A stretch of 64,000 nucleotides of DNA from positions 1-64,000 of the forward strand of contig NZ_JAFEMD010000012.1 in the NCBI RefSeq assembly GCF_016892765.1. Direction: 5' to 3'. The DNA is from Microvirga arvi (GTDB taxonomy: Bacteria; Pseudomonadota; Alphaproteobacteria; Rhizobiales; Beijerinckiaceae). The notes under the pieces were generated by a model that worked only from the letters and a program-made list of their open reading frames with translations, had not been told where the DNA came from and searched no databases. Positions 9,804 to 18,408 of this stretch are shown piece by piece (the first letter of the stretch is position 1; every line of letters starts with the position of its first letter). The translations under genes and the position numbers were made by a program.

Positions 9804-11083
9804 CCATCGTCGTATTCCTCACGTCGCTTCTCGGCGCTATGGCACTTGGAATGCCGATCGCCTTTGCGCTCATCGTGTGCGCGCTGGCGCTCATGCTCTG
9901 GCTCGGAAACTTCGACAGCCAGATCGTAGCCCAGAACATGATCATCGGAGCAGACAACTTCCAGCTCCTGGCCGTTCCGTTCTTTCTTCTGGCCGGGGAG
10001 TTGATGAATGTAGGAGGGCTGTCGAAGCGCATCGTCAACTTTGCCTTGGCGTGTCTGGGACATATCCACGGCGGATTGGGCTATGTCACGATCGTTGCAG
10101 CGCTAATCCTTGCAGCCCTGTCAGGCTCCGCAGCGGCCGATACGGCCGCTCTGGCTGCCATCCTCATTCCGATGATGCGCGATGCGGGGTACAATATTCC
10201 GCGAGCTGCAGGCCTCATCGCAGCAGGCGGCATCATCGCTCCAGTGATTCCGCCTTCCATTGGGTTCATCATCTTTGGGGTGGCGGCTAATGTCTCGATC
10301 TCCCAGCTGTTTCTTGCCGGTGTCGTTCCCGGTCTGATGATGGGCCTGTCCCTGGTCGTCGCCTGGGCAATCGTCAGCAGAAAGGACAAGATGCAGACAG
10401 CCCCACGCGCCACGATGCGGGAGCGTGGGAAGGCTTTTGTGGATGGCTTCTATGCGCTTTTGATGCCTGTCATGATCCTCGGAGGTATCAAATGGGGTAT
10501 CGTCACGCCGACGGAGGCGGCAGTTCTGGCTGCGGTCTATGCTCTCCTGATCGGCATGTTCGTCTATCGCGAACTTAAACCCTCGATGCTCTACGGCGTG
10601 TTCCTCACAGCCGCTAAGACGACGGCCGTGGTGATGTTCCTCGTTGCCGCAGCACTTGTTTCGGCCTGGCTCATTACTCAAGCCAATATTCCGGGTGAGA
10701 TCAGCGGGCTGATAGAACCTCTGATGGGCAACAAGACTCTGCTCATGTTTGCGATGATGTTCCTGGTTGTCATTGTCGGAACGGCGTTGGATTTCTCCCC
10801 AACGGTTCTGATCCTAACCCCAGTTCTCATGCCTATCGTCAAACAGGCTGGCATCGACCCGGTTTATTTCGGCGTTCTGTTCATCATCAACAACGCGATC
10901 GGCCTGATCACGCCTCCGGTCGGCATTGTGCTGAATGTGGTCAGCGGCGTCGCTCGTGTTCCGATGGGGGCTGTGATCCGCGGCGTCAACCCGTTCCTGA
11001 TCGCCCAGCTCATCGTACTCGTTCTACTCATTCTCATTCCCGAGCTGGTCATGGTGCCTCTTGCCTGGTTACGGGGACGATGA
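9800..11083 (+). CDS. dctM: TRAP transporter large permease (DctM)
   Basis: This 427-residue, highly hydrophobic protein has about 11-12 membrane segments and the DctM features NFQLLAVPFFLLAGELMNVGG and TPPVGIVLNVV near the C-terminus. It is the translocation channel of the TRAP transporter in the inner membrane. It starts at GTG overlapping the dctQ stop (GTGA), a layout that favours coupled translation and equal subunit amounts. Length and topology are normal for the family. Confidence 0.94.
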   Translation: MTIVVFLTSLLGAMALGMPIAFALIVCALALMLWLGNFDSQIVAQNMIIGADNFQLLAVPFFLLAGELMNVGGLSKRIVNFALACLGHIHGGLGYVTIVAALILAALSGSAAADTAALAAILIPMMRDAGYNIPRAAGLIAAGGIIAPVIPPSIGFIIFGVAANVSISQLFLAGVVPGLMMGLSLVVAWAIVSRKDKMQTAPRATMRERGKAFVDGFYALLMPVMILGGIKWGIVTPTEAAVLAAVYALLIGMFVYRELKPSMLYGVFLTAAKTTAVVMFLVAAALVSAWLITQANIPGEISGLIEPLMGNKTLLMFAMMFLVVIVGTALDFSPTVLILTPVLMPIVKQAGIDPVYFGVLFIINNAIGLITPPVGIVLNVVSGVARVPMGAVIRGVNPFLIAQLIVLVLLILIPELVMVPLAWLRGR

Positions 11084-11118
11084 GGCGGTTGAAGTTAAAC
11101 AAAAGAGAGGAAACAACC

Positions 11119-12129
11119 ATGAAGGCATTCAAATTCACCCTTGCTGCAGGTGTTGCGGCAACCATCCTTGCGGCTGTTCCTGCCTATGCGCAGTTCACGG
11201 AACGCAACATTCGCATTTCCAACGGCGTGAACGAGGATCACCCCAATGGTAAAGGTGTTGAGAAGTTCAGGGCATGCCTTACCGACAAGTCCGGCGGAAA
11301 GCTGAAGGTGCAAGGCTTCTGGGGCAACGCCCTGGGAGGAGATCTCCAGGCCACTCAGGCTCTTCGCTCGGGCACCCAGGAGATGGTCGTGACCTCAAGC
11401 TCGCCGCTGATCGGCATCCTGCCGGACCTTGGCGTGTTTGACCTGCCATTCCTATTCTCCAATGAGAAGGAGGCCGATGCAGTTCTAGACGGCAACTTCG
11501 GCAAGCACGTCGATGCAAAGCTTGAATCCGTGGGGCTCGTTAATCTCGCTTATTGGGAGAACGGATTCCGCAACCTCACCAACTCGCGCCGCCCGGTGGA
11601 GAAATGGGAGGACTTCAAGGGCCTCAAGGTCCGCGTCATGCAGAACAACGTGTTCCTCGACACTTTCAAGACCCTTGGAGCCAACGCGGTCCCGATGGCT
11701 TTCGGTGAAGTGTTCACGGCACTGGAAACCAAGGCCATCGACGGTCAGGAAAACCCATTCGTGACCATCGACACCTCCAAGTTCTACGAGGTGCAGAAGT
11801 ACCTTTCGGTCACCCGCCATGCCTACACGCCCTTCCTCGTGCTCTATTCCAAGAAGCTTTGGGACGGGTTGTCGAAGGATGAGCAGGCGGCCCTGCGCGA
11901 TTGCGCCATGACGGCTCGGGATGAGCAGCGCAAAGTGTCCCGCGAGCTGTCGCAGGCCTCTCTCAACAAGATCAAGGGTGAGGGCACCATCGTCAATGAG
12001 CTGAATGCTCAGGAGTCGGAGCGCATGCGCGAGCAGGCCAAGGCTGTTTGGGAAAAGCATGCTGCCACGATCGGTCCGGAAACCGTGAAGATGATGCAGG
12101 ACGAGCTGAACAAGATCCGGAAGCAGTAA
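11119..12129 (+). CDS. dctP: TRAP transporter solute-binding protein (DctP family)
   Basis: The 336-residue periplasmic protein has a clear Sec signal peptide (MKAFKFTLAAGVAATILAAV, cleavage after AYA at about residue 24). The body carries DctP-family signatures: a GG-x-L-Q-A-T region at the first lobe, FKGLKVRVMQN with the conserved ligand-binding Arg, and the G-A-x-A-V-P-M-A-F-G-E-V-F-T-A-L element. The start at 11119 is preferred over 11080 because the earlier frame lacks a signal peptide start and AGAGG lies 8 bases before 11119. It is third in the operon and sets substrate specificity. Neighbours suggest a sugar acid such as an aldonate or erythronate; that is inference. An inverted repeat follows the stop. 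Confidence 0.93.
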   Translation: MKAFKFTLAAGVAATILAAVPAYAQFTERNIRISNGVNEDHPNGKGVEKFRACLTDKSGGKLKVQGFWGNALGGDLQATQALRSGTQEMVVTSSSPLIGILPDLGVFDLPFLFSNEKEADAVLDGNFGKHVDAKLESVGLVNLAYWENGFRNLTNSRRPVEKWEDFKGLKVRVMQNNVFLDTFKTLGANAVPMAFGEVFTALETKAIDGQENPFVTIDTSKFYEVQKYLSVTRHAYTPFLVLYSKKLWDGLSKDEQAALRDCAMTARDEQRKVSRELSQASLNKIKGEGTIVNELNAQESERMREQAKAVWEKHAATIGPETVKMMQDELNKIRKQ

Positions 12130-12149
12130 GCTTCTGTGCATATCGACCT

Positions 12150-12181
12150 GACGCCGTTCGAGGGCAGCTTCGAACGGCGTC
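12150..12181 (+). terminator. Strong intercistronic hairpin after dctP
   Basis: A perfect 12-bp stem (GACGCCGTTCGA, 12150-12161; complement 12170-12181) with an 8-base loop lies 21 bases after the dctP stop. No T-tract follows, so it may act as an mRNA-stabilising or attenuating hairpin between the abundant binding-protein message and the downstream SDR gene. Confidence 0.65.
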
Positions 12182-12252
12182 ACCTATGATGCCATCCGCC
12201 CTGCAGGTCTGGCGACCCGGTTGCGGCATTCCTGAAGAAAGGATTTCGATCC

Positions 12253-13233
12253 ATGCAGATCCTCATTCTCGGGGCGGCCGGGATGGTTGGCCGCAAGCTC
12301 GCTGAGCGATTGGTGAGGGACGGGCAACTTGGCGGGCAGACAATCACACGCCTGATCTTGCATGATGTGATCGAGCCTCAACGTCCTGACGTTTCGTTCA
12401 AGATTGACAGCCTGACATCCGACTTCTCCATCCCCGGAGAAGCCGAACGTCTGGTGGCAAGCCGCCCAGACGTCATCTTTCATCTGGCGGCGATCGTGTC
12501 CGGCGAAGCCGAGGCCGATCTGGACAAAGGGTATCGTATCAACCTGGACGGGACCAGATTCCTTTTCGATGCCATCCGCCACATTGGAGATGGGTATCGA
12601 CCGAGGCTGGTCTTTACATCGTCCATTGCCGTTTTCGGTGCCCCGTTTCCGGAGGCGATCGGCGATGATTTCTTCCTGACGCCGCTCACAAGCTATGGCA
12701 CTCAAAAGGCCATAGGCGAATTGCTGCTGGCCGATTATTCACGGCGCGGATTCTTCGAAGGGATTGGGATCAGGCTTCCGACAATCTGTGTAAGGCCCGG
12801 CAAGCCCAATAAGGCTGCCTCGGGCTTCTTCTCAGGCATTATCCGTGAGCCATTGAATGGGCAGGAGGCTGTCCTGCCGGTGAGTATGGATGTGCGTCAT
12901 TCCCATGCCTCACCACGGTCCGCCGTTAATTTCCTCGTCCATGCAGCAACCCTCGACGTGTCCCTAGTCGGGCCCCGGCGTAATCTGACAATGCCGAGCG
13001 TGTCGGTGACCGTCGCAGAGCAGATCGAGGCATTGAGACGCATCGCAGGTGAGCGCTACGTGGCTCGCATTCGTCAGGAGCTTGATCCTGAGATCATACG
13101 ATTCGTCGAGGGATGGCCCCGTCGTTTTGATGCTCGAAGAGCAGAGAGCCTCGGCTTCCGTGCCGAGAGCAGTTTCGACGAGATCATCTCCATCTACATC
13201 GAGGACGAGCTCGGAGGGGAGCTTCCAGGTTAG
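12253..13233 (+). CDS. denD: NAD-dependent epimerase/dehydratase family protein, D-erythronate dehydrogenase-like
   Basis: This 326-residue extended SDR has the Rossmann motif GAAGMVG (residues 7-13) and the catalytic Tyr-x-x-x-Lys in TSYGTQKAIGE, preceded by a Ser in FTSSIAVFG. The RLPTICVRPGKPNKAASGF segment is typical of the D-erythronate dehydrogenase (DenD) group, which oxidises D-erythronate to 2-oxo-tetronate, and of related tagaturonate-type SDRs. It is the last gene after the TRAP transporter and on the same strand, which fits uptake followed by oxidation of a four-carbon sugar acid. The partner isomerase, aldolase/decarboxylase and kinase (OtnI, OtnC, OtnK/DenK) are not in the window. 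The start ATG is preceded by AAAGGATTTCG. Confidence 0.75.
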   Translation: MQILILGAAGMVGRKLAERLVRDGQLGGQTITRLILHDVIEPQRPDVSFKIDSLTSDFSIPGEAERLVASRPDVIFHLAAIVSGEAEADLDKGYRINLDGTRFLFDAIRHIGDGYRPRLVFTSSIAVFGAPFPEAIGDDFFLTPLTSYGTQKAIGELLLADYSRRGFFEGIGIRLPTICVRPGKPNKAASGFFSGIIREPLNGQEAVLPVSMDVRHSHASPRSAVNFLVHAATLDVSLVGPRRNLTMPSVSVTVAEQIEALRRIAGERYVARIRQELDPEIIRFVEGWPRRFDARRAESLGFRAESSFDEIISIYIEDELGGELPG

Positions 13234-13300
13234 GTGATGCTTTCAGGCAAACTCGACACGACAGGCCCTGGGGGTTGCAACAGCCGGTATCAAGATCCTG

Positions 13301-13627
13301 CTATTTGCTGGGGCCTGCTGGAAAGAGCCGCTGTTTGAGCGAAGCCCATTTGCGAATGGCCCAGATTGTGAAGTGCCCCACGGGCTTACGGAGTAGGGGG
13401 ATGTCATAGGCCATCAGGAGAAGGCCTAGAGGCAGCATCCACAATCCAAAGACAGGCAGTATCGAGAAAATTCCTCCTAGGACAAAGAGTATGCCTACAG
13501 GCATTCTGATCCACTTTGCCTGTGGGTGGCGGAGGCTGCGAAGAACTTGAGCGACCTTGCCAGGCACCTCATGTTCCAGATGCCTGAATGCCTGCCTCAG
13601 AACAGCTCTACCGGACATTTTCTTCAT
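13301..13627 (-). CDS. Small inner-membrane protein (PGPGW / transmembrane-protein-like)
   Basis: This 108-residue protein has an amphipathic N-terminus and two close membrane helices (MPVGILFVLGGIFSILPVFG and LWMLPLGLLLMAYDIPLLR) with a tight Gly/Pro turn, then a basic C-terminal tail. The layout resembles the small PGPGW-type membrane proteins of Hyphomicrobiales, whose function is not known. The start at 13627 (MKKMSGRAV) is preferred over an upstream TTG (13711), though its ribosome-binding site is weak (AGAGAGC). It is convergent with the SDR gene. Confidence 0.6.
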   Translation of the reverse strand: MKKMSGRAVLRQAFRHLEHEVPGKVAQVLRSLRHPQAKWIRMPVGILFVLGGIFSILPVFGLWMLPLGLLLMAYDIPLLRKPVGHFTIWAIRKWASLKQRLFPAGPSK

Positions 13628-13780
13628 GCTCTCTGAAGTGCTCGCTCCAGAGAAGAGTTCCAAAATTCTTGGAGTGAGACCAGCGTCCTGACCACAGATG
13701 CGCTCCAGCAAGACCGGCAGGACTGGCCAAACCTTACCGATCGAGAGTAGCCCGGAAAATTGCAGCTTGATCGGAACAGA

Positions 13781-14080
13781 TTAAGACCGAGAATCCAAAA
13801 GGGCAGCAGCTATGGCCTTCGTTCCCTGTTCTCTGATCTGCAAAGCTCTCAGAGACCGCTCTTGCTGCTCAATCCTGTCCAGGTAAGGGTCAAACTCAAG
13901 GGGGAGAGCGGTGTCGCCAAGAAAGCGCGGTTTGTCGCCACGCTCGTAATACTCGGCTCTCAGGATCTGTCCGAGATGGTTTCGAACGTCGGAAGGAAGC
14001 GACGGCACGTTGCTGCCAATCCGAGATGCGGCACGATTCGCTTGGGACGGTCGAAGATATTTCGTAACATTTCTAAGCAT
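13781..14080 (-). CDS. Small hypothetical protein
   Basis: This 99-residue, soluble, charged protein has no signal peptide. It has a basic N-terminus (MLRNVTKYLRPSQANRAA), a central segment LPSDVRNHLGQILRAEYYE, and an acidic then helical C-terminus. No domain is recognised. The start at 14080 is supported by a GGGGG run about 6 bases upstream. A frame on the opposite strand overlaps it but looks less like protein. Function unknown. Confidence 0.42.
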   Translation of the reverse strand: MLRNVTKYLRPSQANRAASRIGSNVPSLPSDVRNHLGQILRAEYYERGDKPRFLGDTALPLEFDPYLDRIEQQERSLRALQIREQGTKAIAAALLDSRS

Positions 14081-14518
14081 AGGTGCCCCCACGACTGCTC
14101 AGGTTAACGCGCTAATTAAGTCTTGGTTGCAGATTGTAAGTGTTGAGCTAGATCGCGTGAGAACGATTGATCAATTGTCCATATCCTGAAGGAAAATCAG
14201 CAAGTTTGAGTCAAGCCAATGCAGGTTAGAACTTCTCTCGTTGCTTGAGGGAAGAGACTTGAATAACGATATATCACTGGAAGAGCGTCTCAGGTTCGTC
14301 GGCATCAATGATGACGTCCATACCAAGATCGACAATCCACCTCTCCATACCTGACAAACGACCCGGAGCCATGAATCTGTGACCGGAGGGACGGCTGCAG
14401 CGATGATGTAGCCAGCCGCGCATGAAGGCGGCAGGTTTTACCGCCCAGGCGTGTCCTTTTTGATACAGACACTTTCCCGCAAATCAGACACCTTGGCAGA
14501 AATATCACCGGCATTTTC
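14081..14518. other. Intergenic stretch without a recognised gene
   Basis: These 438 bases are more AT-rich than the flanking genes. A 10-bp palindrome ATTGATCAAT (14166-14175) is the only ordered element I can see. I found no tRNA-like fold or clear promoter. Confidence 0.5.
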
Positions 14519-14842
14519 ATGGCCGGTGAGGAGAGACGCATAGGTTTCTCTTTGGGGGCACAAGTGGATCAGGCGGACTTGGAGATCGAGCAGATTGCCC
14601 GAACGTTCTTTCTCGCTCGGCACGAAGCCGCCGTTTGGGAAAATGCATCGCAAGCGCTGAAGCACGAGTTCCGCCTCTATGCCAAACAGGCCATCAGAAT
14701 GCTGGAGAGACGTCAGGAACAGGCGGACCGGAACGAGCGGGAAAGGTTGTCCCCCAGGGTTCCGGAAAATGTCTGGCCGACCCCTGCTCGTGGTCCAAGC
14801 ATGACCAATCCTGCAGAGACGACGGGGCATGGGCTGATCTAG
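14519..14842 (+). CDS. Small hypothetical protein
   Basis: This is a 107-residue, helix-rich, charged protein. The middle (IEQIARTFFLARHEAAVWEN and on to RMLERRQEQADRNERER) looks like an amphipathic helix, and third-codon positions are G/C-rich as in the neighbouring genes. No family is recognised. There is no good ribosome-binding site before the ATG, and the frame stays open upstream, so the true start may be earlier. A frame on the opposite strand (14438-14830) also exists but has a less protein-like composition. Confidence 0.42.
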   Translation: MAGEERRIGFSLGAQVDQADLEIEQIARTFFLARHEAAVWENASQALKHEFRLYAKQAIRMLERRQEQADRNERERLSPRVPENVWPTPARGPSMTNPAETTGHGLI

Positions 14843-14971
14843 AACGCCAAGCTGGCTGTTCAGAAATCACGGCTTTTTGTGCGTCAAAAGGGGGAGCCCT
14901 GTTGAAGGGATGGTTTTTCCTGCCATCTTGAAAGGGTGCAGCCTCTCGGCAGAGAGACTGGGGAGCTATTC

Positions 14972-15952
14972 ATGCAGCCACCCGACGAATGGGAAATCCC
15001 TCCTGAGTTCCAACCAGATCCGAGGCTTCTCGATTATGATCTGAAGAGCGCCTTGGCCGCTATTGTATCTCTGCGCGCGCGGGTGCCCGATGATGCCTTC
15101 ACCGCGGAGACGCTCGGCGTCGAGCGGGCGGGTCAGGGTGTCGTTATCAGGGATGATGGCCTGGTGGTGACCATCGGATATCTCATCGCCGAAGCGGAAG
15201 AGGTCTGGCTCACCACCAACAGAGGCCGGGTCGTGGAGGCGCATGTGATCGCCTACGACTACGAGAGCGGATTCGGCCTGGTGCAGGCGCTCGAGCCTTT
15301 GGGCGTGCCGGTTCTGGCGCTTGGAGACTCGCGCCGCCTTGACGCTGGAGATCATGTTGTCATCGGCGGGAGCGGTGGAGCGATCCATTCTCTTGCTGCG
15401 CAGGTCGTCGCCTGCCAGGAATTTGCAGGTTACTGGGAGTATCTGATCGACGGGGCCATCTTTACCGCTCCGGCTCATCCCAACTGGGGCGGAACGGCCT
15501 TGATCGGGCCGCGCGGTGATCTCGTCGGCATCGGCTCGCTCCAACTTCAGCATCAAGCCTCAGGCGGCGCCGTTGTACCCCTCAACATGAGTGTGCCCAT
15601 AGACCTCCTGAAGGCCATCCTGGATGATCTCCTGACGTCCGGGCGCGTCAAGAGCCAGCCGCGGCCCTGGCTCGGCTTCTATGTTGCGGAGGCGGAGGAT
15701 GACGAGCTCACGATCATCGGCCTTGCTGGAGATGCCCCGGCACAGCGGGCAGGCTTGCGGGCCGGAGATCAGATTCATGCGGTCGCCGGGCAGAGCGTGA
15801 CATCGCTGGCGGAGTTCTACAGGGCTATCTGGGCACTCGGGCCCGCCGGTGTCGATGTGCCGCTGACTCTCGAACGGGAGGGCGACAGGTTCGATGTCAC
15901 GGTGAGATCGGCTGATAGAGGCCGCTACATGAAAACGCCCCGGCTGCAATAG
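14972..15952 (+). CDS. Trypsin-like/PDZ (S1C, HtrA-type) protein with degenerate catalytic triad
   Basis: The 326-residue protein has an S1C protease fold (about 45-215) followed by a PDZ domain (about 222-318, containing GLAGDAPAQRAGLRAGDQIH). There is no signal peptide or membrane anchor, unlike DegP/DegS. The usual active-site positions have changed: the T-x-x-His segment reads VTIGYLI (Tyr70 for His), the D-x-x-T-Asp-L segment reads YDYESGFGLV (Gly100 for Asp), and the GNSGG loop reads PNWGG (Trp172 for Ser). It is therefore very unlikely to be a protease; a binding or scaffold role is inferred. The start at 14972 is chosen because GGGGAG lies 7 bases upstream. It is followed by an aldo/keto reductase and an IMPase-family gene on the same strand. 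Confidence 0.85.
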   Translation: MQPPDEWEIPPEFQPDPRLLDYDLKSALAAIVSLRARVPDDAFTAETLGVERAGQGVVIRDDGLVVTIGYLIAEAEEVWLTTNRGRVVEAHVIAYDYESGFGLVQALEPLGVPVLALGDSRRLDAGDHVVIGGSGGAIHSLAAQVVACQEFAGYWEYLIDGAIFTAPAHPNWGGTALIGPRGDLVGIGSLQLQHQASGGAVVPLNMSVPIDLLKAILDDLLTSGRVKSQPRPWLGFYVAEAEDDELTIIGLAGDAPAQRAGLRAGDQIHAVAGQSVTSLAEFYRAIWALGPAGVDVPLTLEREGDRFDVTVRSADRGRYMKTPRLQ

Positions 15953-16055
15953 CACGCAAGAGGGTTGAGAACATTCCACGGAACCCCCCAGCCGTTCTTA
16001 AGCCACCTGAGCCGCAGAGCGGATCGTGAAAGACATCGGACGTGGAGATTTGACC

Positions 16056-16892
16056 ATGAGCCTCACCGCCACCCTGCCGAATGGCGAAAGTGTTCCCGCT
16101 CTCGGGCAGGGAACCTGGCAGATGGCCGAGAATGCCAGCCGCCGAGCGCAGGAGATCGAAGCCTTGCGCCTCGGGGTCGAACTCGGAATGACGCTCATCG
16201 ATACGGCTGAGATGTACGGGGAGGGAGCCGCCGAGGAGCTCGTGGCCGAGGCTCTTGCCGGAGAGCGCGAGCGCCTTTTCCTGGTGAGCAAGGTCTACCC
16301 TCACAATGCAGGCCGCCAAGGCGTGGTTCAGGCCTGCGAGCGCAGCCTTCGACGCCTGAAGACCGACCGGCTCGATCTCTACCTTCTGCACTGGCGGGGA
16401 AGCATTCCGCTGGAGGAGACGATCGCTGGCTTCGAAGAGCTTCGCCGCGCTGGAAAGATCCGCCATTGGGGCGTCAGCAATTTCGACGTCGATGACATGG
16501 AGGAACTGCTTCGCGTGCCGGAGGAAGGTCACTGCGCGACCAATCAGGTGCTCTACAACGTGACGCGTCGAGGCCCTGAATTCGATCTTATGCCGTGGAT
16601 GGAAGCGCGCGGCATGCCGCTGATGGCTTACAGCCCCATCGAACAGGGAAGGCTTCCCCGTGGAGGCGCGCTCAAGGCGATTGCGCAGACGCATGAAGCA
16701 AGCCCGTTCCAGATTGCACTGGCGTGGCTCCTGAACAGGCCGGGTGTGATTTCGATCCCGAAAGCCTCCAGCGTTCATCATGTGAGGGAAAACCACAGGG
16801 CCTTGGAAATCCGTTTGACTCCGGAGGAGCTGGCGTTGATCGATTCCGAGTTTCCAATGCCGAGGCGCAAGCATCCGCTCGAGATGATTTAG
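16056..16892 (+). CDS. Aldo/keto reductase
   Basis: This 278-residue TIM-barrel oxidoreductase has the AKR catalytic tetrad in place: Asp49 and Tyr54 ([13 protein letters not shown]), Lys79 (VSKV) and His112 (LLHWRG). The NADPH-binding C-terminus includes [20 protein letters not shown]. It most resembles the bacterial AKR group annotated as oxidoreductase or 2,5-diketo-D-gluconate reductase-like; the substrate is not known. The start at 16056 is preferred to GTG 16026 because GTGGAG lies 8 bases upstream and the family N-terminus begins there. Confidence 0.9.
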   Translation: MSLTATLPNGESVPALGQGTWQMAENASRRAQEIEALRLGVELGMTLIDTAEMYGEGAAEELVAEALAGERERLFLVSKVYPHNAGRQGVVQACERSLRRLKTDRLDLYLLHWRGSIPLEETIAGFEELRRAGKIRHWGVSNFDVDDMEELLRVPEEGHCATNQVLYNVTRRGPEFDLMPWMEARGMPLMAYSPIEQGRLPRGGALKAIAQTHEASPFQIALAWLLNRPGVISIPKASSVHHVRENHRALEIRLTPEELALIDSEFPMPRRKHPLEMI

Positions 16893-16939
16893 CTTCTTCC
16901 TAGCGATCAAACCCCCAAAGACAGGACACGTTGAGCCTC

Positions 16940-17773
16940 ATGAGTTTCTCCCGATCCGATGCCGTCACCGTTGCGGAAGTTCTCAGGAATGCAGCGCGGG
17001 CGGAGATCCTGCCACGGTTCCGGAATCTGTCTGCCGGTGCCGTCCGCACGAAGACTTCGCAGCTCGATCTCGTGACGGATGCGGATGAGGCAGCTGAGCG
17101 GGTGATCGAGGCAGAGCTTCTGCGCCTGTTTCCCAAGGCGATCGTCATCGGCGAGGAAGGGGTGAGCCGCAATCCCGGCATTCTCGAGGGCCTGGACAGG
17201 GCCGATCTCGCCTTCATCCTCGATCCTGTCGATGGCACGCTCAACTTCGCATCCGGTCTCCCCTTGTTCGGCGTCATGGCTGCCGTGGTGATGAGGGGCG
17301 AGGTTGTCTGCGGCATCATTCTGGACCCGATCTCCGACGATTGGGCCATCGCCATCCGCGGGGAGGGAGCCTGGATCCAGCGCCCCGACGGCAGCACTTC
17401 TCCGCTGCGGGTCGCCTCTGCGGTTCCGCTGGAGGAGATGGCCGGCAATGTCTCATGGCGCTACCTTCCGGAGCAGCTCCGTCCTACAGTGACGGGAAAC
17501 CTGCCGAAGGTTGCCATGGCTGCCGATCTGCGATGCGCAGCGCATACCTATCGGCTGATTGCGTCTGGTCACCTGCACTTCGCATTCTCATCCAGCGTAA
17601 TGCCGTGGGATCATGCGGCCGGCTGGCTGATCCATCGTGAGGCCGGCGGCTACACGGCGCATTTCGATGGCTCACCCTATCGTCCGGCTAACCGGAGCGG
17701 AGGCCTGATCAGCGCGCCCGATCAAAAGAGCTGGCAGGCTGTGCGCGACGCGCTGCTCCCTTCTCAGGTGTGA
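16940..17773 (+). CDS. Inositol monophosphatase family protein
   Basis: This 277-residue Mg2+/Li+-sensitive phosphatase-fold protein has the metal-binding motifs GEEG (Glu72, Glu73), DPVDGT (95-100) and the C-terminal PWDHAAG. Family members dephosphorylate inositol phosphates, 3'-phosphoadenosine 5'-phosphate, histidinol phosphate or fructose 1,6-bisphosphate; the substrate is not clear here. The ATG at 16940 is preferred to the TTG three codons earlier. The 3' end overlaps the convergent PAS/HTH regulator by 10 bases. Confidence 0.9.
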   Translation: MSFSRSDAVTVAEVLRNAARAEILPRFRNLSAGAVRTKTSQLDLVTDADEAAERVIEAELLRLFPKAIVIGEEGVSRNPGILEGLDRADLAFILDPVDGTLNFASGLPLFGVMAAVVMRGEVVCGIILDPISDDWAIAIRGEGAWIQRPDGSTSPLRVASAVPLEEMAGNVSWRYLPEQLRPTVTGNLPKVAMAADLRCAAHTYRLIASGHLHFAFSSSVMPWDHAAGWLIHREAGGYTAHFDGSPYRPANRSGGLISAPDQKSWQAVRDALLPSQV

Positions 17774-18408
17774 TCCTTCCTGCGGAGGTAATTGTAGACG
17801 GTGGCGCGGCCCAGGCCGAGTACGCGGGAGATGTAGGCGGCCGCGTTGCGCCCGCCGAAGGCGCCGTCACCCGCCAGATCGGCGACGAGCTGCTGCTTTT
17901 GTATGCGCGTCATCTCCGCGATGGAGAGCCCACGCTGGCGCGTCCAGCTCTGGATGTATTCGTTGATGCGTTCGTGCCAATCCTCCTTGAAGAGGGAGGC
18001 CGGCTTCTCGGACGATTGAGGAACGGCGACGAGAGCGCTCAACGTCTGCATCACGGCATGAAAATGAGAAACATCGACGTTGATGCAGAGAATGCCGGCA
18101 GCCTTGAGGCCTGAACGAAGGACGGCACTGACAGACTTGATGCGCCGTCCATCCCAGTTCACCTTCTCGTAGGGGCCGATGATGGTGTCGGACGGCTTGA
18201 AATCGATCTCATGCAGGAGCGACGGTTCGCCGAGCTCCCGCTTGGAGAAGGGACTGGACAGATAGACCACCGTCTCCGTCGAGAGATCGTGCAGGACCAC
18301 CTCCGCATAAGGCTGGAAGAGCAGGGCGATGGCATCGCACACCGGAGCATAGGCCGCCAGCTCCGGTGGCAAGTTCGTTTCCTGAGATGCCTTCTGCGCC
18401 TGTGTCAT
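17764..18408 (-). CDS. YheO-type transcriptional regulator (PAS + helix-turn-helix)
   Basis: The 214-residue protein has a YheO-like PAS domain (about 20-125, with AEVVLHDLSTETVVYLSSPF and a conserved LKAAGILCINVDVSHF) and a C-terminal HTH (about 165-213, RNAAAYISRVLGLGRATVYN). Such regulators often sit beside, and control, amino-acid catabolic genes. Its ATG overlaps the stop of the upstream aminotransferase gene (ATGA), so it is autoregulated if that operon is its target. The palindrome in the shared aminotransferase promoter region at 19573-19596 is the obvious candidate operator. The ligand is unknown and may be the pathway substrate. Confidence 0.85.
   Translation of the reverse strand: MTQAQKASQETNLPPELAAYAPVCDAIALLFQPYAEVVLHDLSTETVVYLSSPFSKRELGEPSLLHEIDFKPSDTIIGPYEKVNWDGRRIKSVSAVLRSGLKAAGILCINVDVSHFHAVMQTLSALVAVPQSSEKPASLFKEDWHERINEYIQSWTRQRGLSIAEMTRIQKQQLVADLAGDGAFGGRNAAAYISRVLGLGRATVYNYLRRKDHT

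Noticed and set aside
14438-14830. Minus-strand frame of 130 codons overlapping the small gene at 14519
   Set aside because: The plus-strand frame has better third-position GC and helical pattern; this one looks like its shadow, though neither is certain.
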